A program made the position numbers and the translations under genes. Source: Lachnoanaerobaculum sanguinis (GTDB lineage: Bacteria; Bacillota; Clostridia; Lachnospirales; Lachnospiraceae). From it: DNA of 64,000 nt. Shown here piece after piece: positions 33,741 through 42,344 of the stretch; positions within the stretch are counted from its first letter, which is position 1, and the number at the start of each line of letters is the position of its first letter. The notes under the pieces are model-generated. The model ran no database searches and was not told where the DNA came from. It was given only the letters and a program-made list of their open reading frames with translations. Location: NCBI RefSeq assembly GCF_033242365.1, contig NZ_BTHK01000013.1, forward strand, positions 23,557 through 87,556, given 5' to 3'.

Positions 33741-34160
33741 TCAGTTACACACCTATTAAAAATATTAGGTGTGTAGTAAAAATGGCTTAACTGCGTGGGT
33801 TTCAAGGCAACTACACACCTACACACCTAATTTTTGATATACACCTTGTTTTTTTATAAAATCTTGTGACTAAGTAGTCACACTTTTCGTCAAAAAATAT
33901 ATTGGTATATAAATGTGTATATAGGTGTGTTAGGTGTGTATATATGTTATAAAGCATTATTTTAAGCCACTTTTAGCTACACACCTAACTACACACCTGG
34001 CTACACACCTAATTTTTTTTCGAATTAGGTGTGTAGTTTGTTTCGTCAAAATAAATATATTAGACCACCTTTACTAATATATTTTTATTCATTCATACAG
34101 TCACAAAATTTACTCCAATTTTTCAAACTTGTGACCTTTTTTGAAATCTTGTGACTTTTT
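33741..34160. repeat. Iteron-rich region, presumptive phage replication origin
   Basis: A gene-free, very AT-rich stretch with about ten copies of TACACACCTA or its complement TAGGTGTGTA. Copies start near 33746, 33766 (inverse), 33812, 33820, 33922 (inverse, one change), 33931 (inverse), 33978, 33990 (one change), 34002 and 34026 (inverse). The first pair forms a hairpin. A second motif, CTTGTGAC or its complement, occurs at least four times, and TTCGTCAAAA with ATATATT occurs twice. Adjacent to the primase-helicase gene, it looks like an iteron origin. Confidence 0.75.
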
Positions 34161-34173
34161 TATATTTTATAAT

Positions 34174-36885
34174 TTAGTCGAATGGAAGTTCCATCTGCTC
34201 GCCTTCACCAACATGACTCCACCCATCTCCAATCGGTTTTTCAGTATCATCTGCAGCAAAACCACTCTCTTTTACAATTTTTCCGAAGTGTAATTCTACA
34301 AACCTACATTGTCTGTTATTGAATGATTTGAATACAGAATTTTTTGTTCCTCCGCTTTTGCTTGTAGTTGTTCCTATGAGATTTTTATCAGCAAGATATT
34401 TCATTGTCTTTCTTGATGAATATCCTGCTTTAGCTAAAACCTGAGTTAAGATTGACGGAAATATATACGCTTCTCCGCCCTCTATAAATCCAAAGCATGT
34501 ACCATATACTTTTTCTCCGAAGCTCTCTTTGTTTGACAGAATCCAGTCCACAATATACTGAGTAGCATTTTCGTTTACATCTCCCATATCTGCATCCATC
34601 TGCTCAGTTAGAATGGTTCTTGCCATTTCTTTAGCTCTTTCCCATGACTCACTTGCTATTTTCAGAGAAACTGCAGAAGAACTTGCTCCCTTCTGAGTAA
34701 ACTCTCCAGCCTCATATCGCTCCATCCAATCTTTATCTTCAAAGAACCATGTGTCTATAATTGCATCTGTCAAGGCAACTGCTGCAATCCCTGATATATG
34801 CGATCCGCTTTTCCCTTTACTTAATTGATAAACGAACTGCAACATTTCATCATATTTGTCTGCAATGCTTTTTTCGTCTACCTGCAGTAACATACTTATA
34901 AATGCCGGGCCTGCCCAGCCACAGTGCATTCCTGATTTTTGATGCATAAGAGATGCTTCCCTTTCATCATCAAAGGGCCCTCCGTATATCTCCAGTACTC
35001 TTGTACTTACTCCTGTCTGAGATGTCTCTGTTGACAGTGGCTCCTCACCTGTAGCAAGAGCAACTGTTCTCCATGTGTGCATTGCTTGAATTCCTCCACT
35101 CTTTGCTCCACGGATTTTGCCTGTTCCGCTTGCAATCATGTATACTATCTTTTCAAGACTGTTTTGATTATTTCCTGCAAGCTGTCTCTCATCAATTCCA
35201 AGTGGCAAATCACAATAAAAGCTTGCCGTCCTCTCAAGACCTACCTGTGTAGCATTAAAATTTACCATCAATCGCTCAGGATCACCCCATGCAGAGAGTG
35301 CAGCCTTTAAACCTGCAGTCTTTCCGCCCTTTGAGCCTCCCCAGTTATATACAAAGAATATTCTTTGCTTTATTATTCTTAGAAGTGGAGCAGTAAATCC
35401 TGCCGCTAAAATAAATCTGAATTTATCCCTTTTTCTATGCGACTCCATCATATCAAGCCAATCCTTGAATGTTCCATTCTTGCAATATGCAGCGGCCAGT
35501 GTTCTTTGTGATGGATCAATATCAAGAACTATGTCATCATCATGTCCGGGGATGAACCTTTTCCCCTCCTGCCATCCGAATGTTGATGTTGAATCTGCTT
35601 TCTTTATAATATCTATATTTTCAGATTCAAGTGCCGATAAAAACTTGACCACTTGCTTTGCGTTCTCCGAGGTCACCGTGCATCCAAGATCTGACAATAC
35701 AGTAATTCCCCTTGCGGTGAATATAGTACTTCTTGGGAGTATTGCAGTATTCCAGACTCCATCTCTTTTAAAAGCGACTTCCATCTTTTCTTCACCGGTT
35801 TCCATGCTCCTCAACCGCCTTGTTAAAATAATAGGTGTTCTGCAAATTGCAACAGGCATGTTTTTCTTTTCATCTATCTTACTTATTCCTTTGTCTGAAT
35901 AAATCCATCCTGCAGGCTGTCTTAAATTAACAGGTGCTCCCGGCAAAGCCTCAGGGATTGCCTCTTCTTCTAAGTCTAAGAGCTCTGCATTTGCTAGAGC
36001 TCTTCTTATTTTCAATGCCGCCTCTTCTTTGCCGAACTTTATATATGCGTCAGAAGGATCCTTGCATCCCATATACCTGCAACTCCATTTATATACTTGT
36101 CCTATAAATTGCCCTTCTTTTAAAGCAGTAGTTACCTTGTGCAGGAACACTTCTCCGCCTTTATCAGGCTCAACATGTATGTAAATTTTTAAATCCTGCA
36201 GAGTGGTTGCCCACTCTTTTCGCATCATAGAAGCTCCCGGGATTCCCAGTGTACTTATTCCCATAAACCACATACTTTGGCTATCAGATTCGCCTTCTAC
36301 CAGAACTGTGTATCCTACATTTCTGATTTGCGATATCTTCCACTCTCCATACATACAGATATCTTTGCCTGCTCCATATTTCCATCTGAACTGTTTGTTC
36401 CCATATCTTTTTCTATAGGTCACTTCTTCAGATTCTTCGTTGAAATATGGTATATAGAGGTATTGGATACCTTTTCTATCTTTTTTTGTCTGCAAGCAAC
36501 ATTGCTCAACTAAGAATTCCTCAGGGAATCTCTTCTCAAGGGCATATTGAGACATGCTGTATGGAATCAATGTATCTGCATCAACATCATGTTTTTTCTC
36601 CTGATCCTCATATGCCCCATATTGTTTTAATATTGCCTTGTAGGCTTCTTTTGTACTTACTCCGTTAAGCTCTGCATAAAATGATGTAAAATTTCCGCCT
36701 CTATCTTCAGCATGACATTTCCAGCATCCGGTTTTTAAATCTGCAGAGAATGAGTTGTTTTTATCATCATGAAATGGACACAGTCCTGTAAGATTATCTC
36801 CAGATATTTTATGTTTTGATATGATACGAGAATATTCAGTTTTATAATCTACTAAGTGGTCAATATCCACTTCATTTGCCCTCAT
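34174..36885 (-). CDS. Phage primase-helicase (CHC2 zinc finger, TOPRIM-like, DUF927 helicase)
   Basis: 903 aa. Zinc finger at residues ~36-57 (CPFHDD ... CWKCH), a TOPRIM-like segment near 190 (YTVLVEGESDSQSMWFMG), and a C-terminal DUF927 superfamily 3-like helicase with Walker A NWGGSKGGKTAG and a GIDERQLAG segment. A winged-helix-like tail (LAKAGYSSRKTMKYLADKNLIG) ends the protein. It would open and prime the adjacent iteron origin. It ends 14 bases from the AT-rich repeat region and follows a nucleotide-metabolism-like gene. Confidence 0.93.
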   Translation of the reverse strand: MRANEVDIDHLVDYKTEYSRIISKHKISGDNLTGLCPFHDDKNNSFSADLKTGCWKCHAEDRGGNFTSFYAELNGVSTKEAYKAILKQYGAYEDQEKKHDVDADTLIPYSMSQYALEKRFPEEFLVEQCCLQTKKDRKGIQYLYIPYFNEESEEVTYRKRYGNKQFRWKYGAGKDICMYGEWKISQIRNVGYTVLVEGESDSQSMWFMGISTLGIPGASMMRKEWATTLQDLKIYIHVEPDKGGEVFLHKVTTALKEGQFIGQVYKWSCRYMGCKDPSDAYIKFGKEEAALKIRRALANAELLDLEEEAIPEALPGAPVNLRQPAGWIYSDKGISKIDEKKNMPVAICRTPIILTRRLRSMETGEEKMEVAFKRDGVWNTAILPRSTIFTARGITVLSDLGCTVTSENAKQVVKFLSALESENIDIIKKADSTSTFGWQEGKRFIPGHDDDIVLDIDPSQRTLAAAYCKNGTFKDWLDMMESHRKRDKFRFILAAGFTAPLLRIIKQRIFFVYNWGGSKGGKTAGLKAALSAWGDPERLMVNFNATQVGLERTASFYCDLPLGIDERQLAGNNQNSLEKIVYMIASGTGKIRGAKSGGIQAMHTWRTVALATGEEPLSTETSQTGVSTRVLEIYGGPFDDEREASLMHQKSGMHCGWAGPAFISMLLQVDEKSIADKYDEMLQFVYQLSKGKSGSHISGIAAVALTDAIIDTWFFEDKDWMERYEAGEFTQKGASSSAVSLKIASESWERAKEMARTILTEQMDADMGDVNENATQYIVDWILSNKESFGEKVYGTCFGFIEGGEAYIFPSILTQVLAKAGYSSRKTMKYLADKNLIGTTTSKSGGTKNSVFKSFNNRQCRFVELHFGKIVKESGFAADDTEKPIGDGWSHVGEGEQMELPFD

Positions 36886-36886
36886 A

Positions 36887-37519
36887 TCAAATCTCCAATC
36901 TTTGCCTTAGAATCTCATTTGCTTCATCCTTTGTATAATTAATACTTTCGCCTTCTAATCCAAGAATTTCTGTCATGTACTTTATCTCTTCATCCATTCC
37001 GTCACTTACCACATCATCAATCGTTAAAACATAGAACGACTTACAATACTGCATTAGCTTTTTTCCTGCGGCCATCCCAAAGTCTCTTTCAAATGGATTG
37101 TCATCATTTAAAAGCTTTGTAAAGTATAGATGTGGAGCAATAGGAATAAATCCTTTTTCCATTACTAAACGGCAAGCATGCTTTGCCATCTGAATGTTCT
37201 CAAGAACTTCATCGTATGATTTTCCACGATATCTTGAGCATACATATACGAGTGGCATTAATGAGGGATTTTTATTTTCTGTAGTTCCTTTTTGACACTG
37301 CCCCATGTACTTCCAAGGAGAATATTTACTCTCCTTGGCGATAGTATCGTACAATCCCACTTCACCAATTACCTCAGCCACATGATCAAGCTGAAAGATA
37401 TTCTCTTCCTCGTATATTGAGTTATCTGCAAAGTAGTTATAAACTTCTGTGTCAATTACTTCCCCCACCTTTATATGGTCATTTGATATTCTGCTGTTGA
37501 AGTCCCTATATATTTCCAT
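36887..37519 (-). CDS. DUF4406/DUF7768-like protein (deoxyribosyltransferase-like fold)
   Basis: 210 aa. The recognisable part is VYVCSRYRGKSYDEVLENIQMAKHACRLVMEKGFIPIAPHLYFTKLLNDDNPFERDFGMAAGKKLMQYCKSFYVL. This is a phage family related to nucleoside 2-deoxyribosyltransferases (catalysis not shown). The N-terminal ~80 residues are an extra unrecognised region. It stands immediately upstream of the primase-helicase with a one-base gap. Likely nucleotide-binding. Confidence 0.82.
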   Translation of the reverse strand: MEIYRDFNSRISNDHIKVGEVIDTEVYNYFADNSIYEEENIFQLDHVAEVIGEVGLYDTIAKESKYSPWKYMGQCQKGTTENKNPSLMPLVYVCSRYRGKSYDEVLENIQMAKHACRLVMEKGFIPIAPHLYFTKLLNDDNPFERDFGMAAGKKLMQYCKSFYVLTIDDVVSDGMDEEIKYMTEILGLEGESINYTKDEANEILRQRLEI

Positions 37520-37545
37520 ACATATACCATCCTTCCTTAAACGCT

Positions 37546-37974
37546 TTATTCAAAAGGCAATCCGTCATCTGACTCAAATCCATCCGGTATGTCCATCCAC
37601 CCATCATCATCAACTTTTGGTTTGTTTGAGCTTTGCTTGCCTCCTGAGCTTGAACCGCTAGATTTGCTTTCAGCAAACTCAACAGACTCTGCAACCACAT
37701 CTGTTGTGTACACTGTTTGACCTTCTTTGCTCGTATACTTTCCGGTTTGAATTCTTCCTTCAATTACTATTTTCATTCCTTGCCTGAAGTATTTCTCGAT
37801 AAATTCTGCAGTTTTTCCCCATGCAACGACTCTTGGGAAGTCAGCATCAGGCTGTCCTTCTTGCTTATATTTTCTATCTACAGCTATGCTAAAAGTTGCA
37901 CTGCAGGTTCCGCTTTGTGTGTAGCGAATCTCAGGATCTCTTGTAAATCTTCCGATAAGTATTACTTTATTCAC
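37546..37974 (-). CDS. ssb: Single-stranded DNA-binding protein
   Basis: 142 aa: MNKVILIGRFTRDPEIRYTQSGTCSATFSIAVDRKY ... RVVAWGKTAEFIEKYFRQGMKIVIEGRIQTGKYTSKEG. The OB-fold is followed by a Ser/Gly/Lys linker and an acidic tip DDGLPFE, the partner-binding tail. It coats ssDNA during phage replication and recombination. It overlaps the ATPase gene by eight bases. Confidence 0.96.
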   Translation of the reverse strand: MNKVILIGRFTRDPEIRYTQSGTCSATFSIAVDRKYKQEGQPDADFPRVVAWGKTAEFIEKYFRQGMKIVIEGRIQTGKYTSKEGQTVYTTDVVAESVEFAESKSSGSSSGGKQSSNKPKVDDDGWMDIPDGFESDDGLPFE

Positions 37975-38902
37975 TCTTATCCTCCTTTTGTTCCTCCGCT
38001 ACTGCTTTGAATTTATCCATCTCACTTAAAGCCTGTTTTAAGAATTCAAGGTCTTTGTTATTTTTATGATTTCCACCGAATTTATTTTTATACCACTCCA
38101 TCATGGTCTTATTCTTTGAGCCACCAAGCTGTGTCGCTTTTTCAGTGATTTCATCCTGTATCTTTTTCACTTCTTCTGCTCTTTGCGCTGGGGACTTAAC
38201 TGGATCACCATCATTTGCCCAGTCATAGAGCGCCTCTCCGGACTTCTCATCAAGCACTTGAATCTTACCTTCAAAGATATGAGTGTTGTCTTTTACCGCT
38301 TCTGCAAGGTGAGTATCCTGATCAATCATCCAAGTAACCATATATTCGTACTCAATGTCTTTGTCCTGTTGAGCTCCTACTCCAACCTTTCGTGGAGCCA
38401 TCTTTCCACGGCTATTTGCTTCAAGGACATACTCGTCCTTACCTCTCGCTGTCACAATGATATGTGCCGGTGCAAGTAGGATTTTCTCAATAATCTTCTT
38501 GTTTTCTTTTTTATACTTTCCCCATGCTTGGAATGTATTATCTCCTTTTGTCTGCAGTTGTACTTGGTCCTGTACCCAATTCCAGAGGTGAGTCATTGAA
38601 TCAATTATTATTACTTTGTATCCCTCTTCCAAGAAGGCATCTATGGCAGCAATATAATAATCTGGGCTGTATTCTTCTAAGCTTATCAGGTCATAGTCAA
38701 ATTCATTGGCGTAGAGCTTATCTCTCATTCCCTCTGTGCCTATGTATCCTATCTTTGTTCCCTCACCTACTCTGCCTGCAATTCCTGTTGCCAGCCTAAG
38801 TGCTGAATATGATTTCCCACTTCCTGAAGGTCCACTTACTAAAACCTTGACGCAAATTTGCTCTTTTTTTGCTTTTGTGATTGTAAAATTTATTTTTGCC
38901 AT
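37967..38902 (-). CDS. RecA-like phage ATPase (AAA_24/Sak4 type)
   Basis: 311 aa. Walker A VSGPSGSGKSYSALRLA and Walker B VIIIDSMTHLWNWV, with a downstream IIVTARGKDEY strand, match the AAA_24 phage nucleotide-binding proteins related to the Sak4 annealing factors. Adjacency to SSB is typical and suggests a role in annealing or recombination during replication. The C-terminus is charged and helical. Confidence 0.88.
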   Translation of the reverse strand: MAKINFTITKAKKEQICVKVLVSGPSGSGKSYSALRLATGIAGRVGEGTKIGYIGTEGMRDKLYANEFDYDLISLEEYSPDYYIAAIDAFLEEGYKVIIIDSMTHLWNWVQDQVQLQTKGDNTFQAWGKYKKENKKIIEKILLAPAHIIVTARGKDEYVLEANSRGKMAPRKVGVGAQQDKDIEYEYMVTWMIDQDTHLAEAVKDNTHIFEGKIQVLDEKSGEALYDWANDGDPVKSPAQRAEEVKKIQDEITEKATQLGGSKNKTMMEWYKNKFGGNHKNNKDLEFLKQALSEMDKFKAVAEEQKEDKSE

Positions 38903-38904
38903 TT

Positions 38905-39321
38905 TTATTTCTCCTCTACATCTTCAAAATCTTCTTTGTCCGACTCCATTTCATCTATATACTGTTCCAATGGAGACTTTTCTTTGTCATAGAGGTCGGC
39001 AAGAATTCTCTTGCACTGTGCCGCCAGTTTTATTGTTTCAATGCTTGAGTCAATTGCAGAGTTGTAAAGTGAACTTATTACGTTCAGTGCATTTTCATCC
39101 TCAATTGGCAAAATCTTGAGAAAGTCATCCATATCATTCTTAATGCTTTTAAAGGCCTTTTGAGCTGTAATATAGTATTCTGCAGATATTCCATATCCTT
39201 CATGTCTATTCCTGACCTCTGATAAGAATACATTTTCATCCTTTATTTGATTGAGGGTTCTGTCCGCCACTTCCTGCATGTTTTCTTTTAAGCTTTCTTT
39301 CCATTCGAAGTAATTATCCAT
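38905..39321 (-). CDS. Phage early protein of unknown function
   Basis: 138 aa, acidic and helical (MDNYFEWKESLKENMQEVADRTLNQIKDENVFLSEVR ... DKEDFEDVEEK). No recognised domain. It overlaps the upstream gene by one base (TAATG) and lies two bases before the ATPase, so it belongs to the recombination/replication cluster. Confidence 0.65.
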   Translation of the reverse strand: MDNYFEWKESLKENMQEVADRTLNQIKDENVFLSEVRNRHEGYGISAEYYITAQKAFKSIKNDMDDFLKILPIEDENALNVISSLYNSAIDSSIETIKLAAQCKRILADLYDKEKSPLEQYIDEMESDKEDFEDVEEK

Positions 39322-39779
39322 TATTCTTTCTCCTTTGCATTTTTTGCTCTATTTAATGCTTTTGTATTTGCTTTTCGTCTTGAAATTTTCAGTTGAGAGT
39401 ATACACTTAAGCACTCAGCAAGTCCCTCTGTAAGCTCTCCTGTTTCCTCTACAAGATTATTCATTGCCGAATTAAGTGTTCTTGAATCAACCCTTTCAAC
39501 AATCAGATCTCCGAATCCTTCTTCACGAAGAACTTCAAAAAAGTCCAAACCTTTTTCCATAAGCTTATCTTCTCCGATTTTTGAATAAATAGTCTTTTCC
39601 TGCAGGCTATATTTGAAACCGTCTACTGTAGTATCAGGCTTTTCTTCATCTACCATCTGCTGTGCAATTTCTTGCTCAAGTTCATCAAGTTTCTTGTTAT
39701 TTCCCTTTGTCTGTTCTGCCAGTTCATCTTTCTTATCAAGCAGCTCTTTGTACTCTCTTACCTTGTCATCAAGTGTCAT
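39321..39779 (-). CDS. Coiled-coil phage early protein (Gp157- or Gam-like position)
   Basis: 152 aa from the ATG at 39779 (AAGGAAG six bases upstream). N-terminal coiled coil (KVREYKELLDKKDELAEQTKGNNKKLDELEQEIAQQM), then a small domain with DTTVDGFKYSLQEKTIYSKIGEDKLMEKGLDFFEVLREEGFGDLIVERVDSRTL. Phage genes of this shape beside recombination ATPases are often called Gp157-like or nuclease inhibitors. The match is by general architecture only. Confidence 0.65.
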   Translation of the reverse strand: MTLDDKVREYKELLDKKDELAEQTKGNNKKLDELEQEIAQQMVDEEKPDTTVDGFKYSLQEKTIYSKIGEDKLMEKGLDFFEVLREEGFGDLIVERVDSRTLNSAMNNLVEETGELTEGLAECLSVYSQLKISRRKANTKALNRAKNAKEKE

Positions 39780-39792
39780 TTTCTTCTTCCTT

Positions 39793-40269
39793 TCATCCAC
39801 CCATTTTTGAAAATGGGCACTCCCATTGATAATCTTTATAGGTTATAATCTCGTTCTTTATTATTTTCTTATCTACAATCTCTACCAATTGATTAAACTG
39901 TCCGCCGCACTCAAATCCTAGAATTTTAATATCAATGTTATATTTTTTTGCAATATCCTGAAGTTTCTCTGCATCTATTTCCCATGCAAATCTTGCCGGG
40001 AATGCTTCCACATGTATATCTGTTTCATCGCTTTCCAGATTTTCAAATTCAATCATAAAATTATCAATGAATGCTCTCCCTGCCTCTATAATTAAATATT
40101 TTCTCTTGCATGTAGACATTACATAGGTAGAGGATTTGCCACGAGTAAACTTTATTTTTTCCAAACTTTCAGCAAGTGGAGTCATTGGTTGTATACCTTC
40201 TTCCATAAATCTAATTATGTCATTCTTCTTTCCTCTTACCTTCAGTTCCCCTTCGCACCAATTCGGCAT
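39793..40269 (-). CDS. YubB/Api92 ferredoxin-like domain protein
   Basis: 158 aa beginning MPNWCEGELKVRGKKNDIIRFME, the signature start (MPNWC-x-N/G) of the DUF1281/Api92 family found in phages and plasmids. It continues with an alternating alpha/beta layout (FARFAWEIDAEKLQDIAKKYNIDIKILGFECGGQF). Function is unknown in the family. It lies 15 bases after the helicase fragment. Confidence 0.82.
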   Translation of the reverse strand: MPNWCEGELKVRGKKNDIIRFMEEGIQPMTPLAESLEKIKFTRGKSSTYVMSTCKRKYLIIEAGRAFIDNFMIEFENLESDETDIHVEAFPARFAWEIDAEKLQDIAKKYNIDIKILGFECGGQFNQLVEIVDKKIIKNEIITYKDYQWECPFSKMGG

Positions 40270-40284
40270 TTTGAATCTCCTTAA

Positions 40285-41634
40285 TTAAAAATAATTTCTC
40301 CACTCATCCACTATGGTCTTTGCCAAGTCCTCTTTTTTTGCAAGTGCCTTCAGTATTGTTTCATCTACCGTTCCCTCTGTGATTAGATGAATGTATGTGC
40401 AGGTATTCTTCTGCCCAATACGGTGAATTCTTGCAAGGCTCTGTGAGTACGCTGCATAATTAAAATTGACAGAATAATATACACATGTATCTGCAGCAGT
40501 TAGTGTGATTCCAAGTCCTGCAGTATCAATTTGTGCAAGGAATACTTTCGTATCCTCATTTGTCTGAAAATCTTTAACTATGCCACCTCTATCTTCCAGT
40601 TTTACATCTCCATATATGGATCCATACTTGATTTTTTTCTTTGCAAGCATTTGACCGATTAAATCAATCTCAGGTCTAAACCTTGCGAAAATAACAAGCT
40701 TCTTTCCTGCATCTACCACATAATCATCAATGATTTCTTCTAAAGCATTAAGCTTTCCTTTACTAACAAGCTCTGCTTTTTCGGATCCATCAGCTACTAA
40801 AAAACCACCTGTGAACTGCTGTAATCTTAGGAGCTTAGTGAGTACAGTTGTGACTGTAACCTTCCCACCACCATCAAGTTCTGCAAAACTTTCTCTTTTA
40901 ATCTTGTTATATACATTCTTTTCCTTTGCAGTTAGAGTTATTCTTCTCTCAAGGAATGTCTGCTCCGGTAAGTCCAAGGCCTCTTCTTTTGTCACTCTGT
41001 AGGCGATTGAATGTTCTTTTTGTATCAACTGGTCAAGGTCCCTGTAGCCAACTATTTGGCGCCTGTTAAAGCCTCCCATAATCGCATAGCGATTTCTAAA
41101 TTGGTAGAAGTTCGTACCGAATATCGTTGGATCTAAGAATCTGTACTGGCTATACAAATCAATAGCATTATTCTGTACCGGTGTGCCTGAAAGAATAAGT
41201 TTATACCTCGCCTGATCACCAAGCTTGTGAATTGCTTTGGATTGTTCAGCATCATGAGTCTTTATCCTTTGACTCTCGTCACATATAATCATGTCTGCAT
41301 CCCAGTTGTATAACGCCTCAAATATATCTTCCCTCCATGTGCTTTCATAATTAATCACAGCAACCTTTAATGCTTTAAAAGGAAAGCTGTTCAGGTCAGA
41401 GAGTGCCTTAATTCTTTTATCCTTATCTCCTAAAAGAACTTTTACTATTGACTTAAAGTCTGCGTAATCATCAAACTCTTTAGGCCACACACTGCAGACT
41501 GATGTGGGTGCTATAATCAATACTTTTTCTATTTTTTCAAGCTTATAAGCTGTACCCAGTGTGGCTATAGCTGTGAGTGTCTTTCCGCATCCCATTTCGA
41601 ATAGAAATCCGAACCCTTTATTTTGTATGCCCAT
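40285..41634 (-). CDS. SNF2-type helicase, C-terminal portion (lacks the Q-motif segment)
   Basis: 449 aa. It begins MGIQNKGFGFLFEMGCGKTLTAIATLG, so the Walker A is only ~15 residues from the start and nothing precedes it. Motif II is ICDESQRIK, motif III LSGTPVQN and motif VI ARIHRIGQKNT. Intact SNF2 proteins have an N-terminal Q-motif segment before Walker A. Just such a segment (PFKHQVRGYNMALMVLGL) ends a separate gene 3.1 kb upstream. The same 13 bp occurs at both break points. The gene has its own AGGGGAG site and starts directly after the exonuclease stop. Confidence 0.9.
   Translation of the reverse strand: MGIQNKGFGFLFEMGCGKTLTAIATLGTAYKLEKIEKVLIIAPTSVCSVWPKEFDDYADFKSIVKVLLGDKDKRIKALSDLNSFPFKALKVAVINYESTWREDIFEALYNWDADMIICDESQRIKTHDAEQSKAIHKLGDQARYKLILSGTPVQNNAIDLYSQYRFLDPTIFGTNFYQFRNRYAIMGGFNRRQIVGYRDLDQLIQKEHSIAYRVTKEEALDLPEQTFLERRITLTAKEKNVYNKIKRESFAELDGGGKVTVTTVLTKLLRLQQFTGGFLVADGSEKAELVSKGKLNALEEIIDDYVVDAGKKLVIFARFRPEIDLIGQMLAKKKIKYGSIYGDVKLEDRGGIVKDFQTNEDTKVFLAQIDTAGLGITLTAADTCVYYSVNFNYAAYSQSLARIHRIGQKNTCTYIHLITEGTVDETILKALAKKEDLAKTIVDEWRNYF
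41615..41627 (-). repeat. 13-bp direct repeat, copy at start of helicase C-part
   Basis: TACAAAATAAAGG, identical to a copy exactly 3100 bp away at the end of the helicase N-part. Here it is coding (codons for IQNKG). Confidence 0.85.
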
Positions 41635-42342
41635 CTATACTCCCCTTTTTATAGTTTCATATAATGGTCTGCCCAAGTAAGCATTCATACTCTGACTAGC
41701 ATATGTGACTTTTTTGAGTTTTTTTTCATCAGGACCATATCTTGGGTTAAATCCGAATAGATTTACATATCTATCCAAATCCTCTCTCTCTTCATACATA
41801 CACCTTGTAACTTCAATAAGTGCTCTACAATCATCTATCGCTCTATGACTATTTTTTACTTTTTTAATTAGGTGATATTGGACTATTGCTGATTCTAATC
41901 TGTGCGGATACTGCCTGCGATCTTTGTATACTGTTAAGGTATCAAGATAGTCACAATCATTAAATATCTGCATCCAATCTTTATTCTTGTTTCTATGAAT
42001 TGCATAAGCAATAAATTTAAGATCAAACTGAGCATTATGTGCTATTAAAAGAGTTTTTCCACCATATTGAATCATGTTTATAAATTCATGAATTACATCT
42101 TTTTCATCTCTACCCTTTAACAAAGCTTCATTAGTTATTTCAGTTAATTCTGTAATATTTGCAGGAAGTTCGGGCATTTTGAAAAGTTTGATGAATTCAT
42201 CCATCTCTTGTTGCCTTCCATTTTTATCAATACTTATGGCTGCTAGTTCTATTAACTGATCCAAACTTTCAGGATTAAAGCCTGTTGTTTCTGTGTCAAA
42301 AAATATAATTTGATTGTATTTTTCAAATATTTTTTCAAACAT
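41635..42342 (-). CDS. DnaQ-like 3'-5' exonuclease (DEDDh)
   Basis: 235 aa. Exo I FFDTETTGFNP, Exo II AHNAQFDLKFIAYA and Exo III SHRAIDDCRALIEV give the D-E-D-D-h set. Similar to the epsilon proofreading subunit but as a stand-alone phage exonuclease, it would trim 3' ends in repair or recombination. It is the last gene of the 3.1-kb block between the two helicase parts; its TAG abuts the ATG of the helicase C-part. Confidence 0.93.
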   Translation of the reverse strand: MFEKIFEKYNQIIFFDTETTGFNPESLDQLIELAAISIDKNGRQQEMDEFIKLFKMPELPANITELTEITNEALLKGRDEKDVIHEFINMIQYGGKTLLIAHNAQFDLKFIAYAIHRNKNKDWMQIFNDCDYLDTLTVYKDRRQYPHRLESAIVQYHLIKKVKNSHRAIDDCRALIEVTRCMYEEREDLDRYVNLFGFNPRYGPDEKKLKKVTYASQSMNAYLGRPLYETIKRGV

Positions 42343-42344
42343 TA

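Noticed and set aside
33741..34035. Repeats considered as a CRISPR array
   Set aside because: Units are only 10 bp, in both orientations and irregularly spaced, with no uniform spacers and no cas genes; origin iterons fit better.
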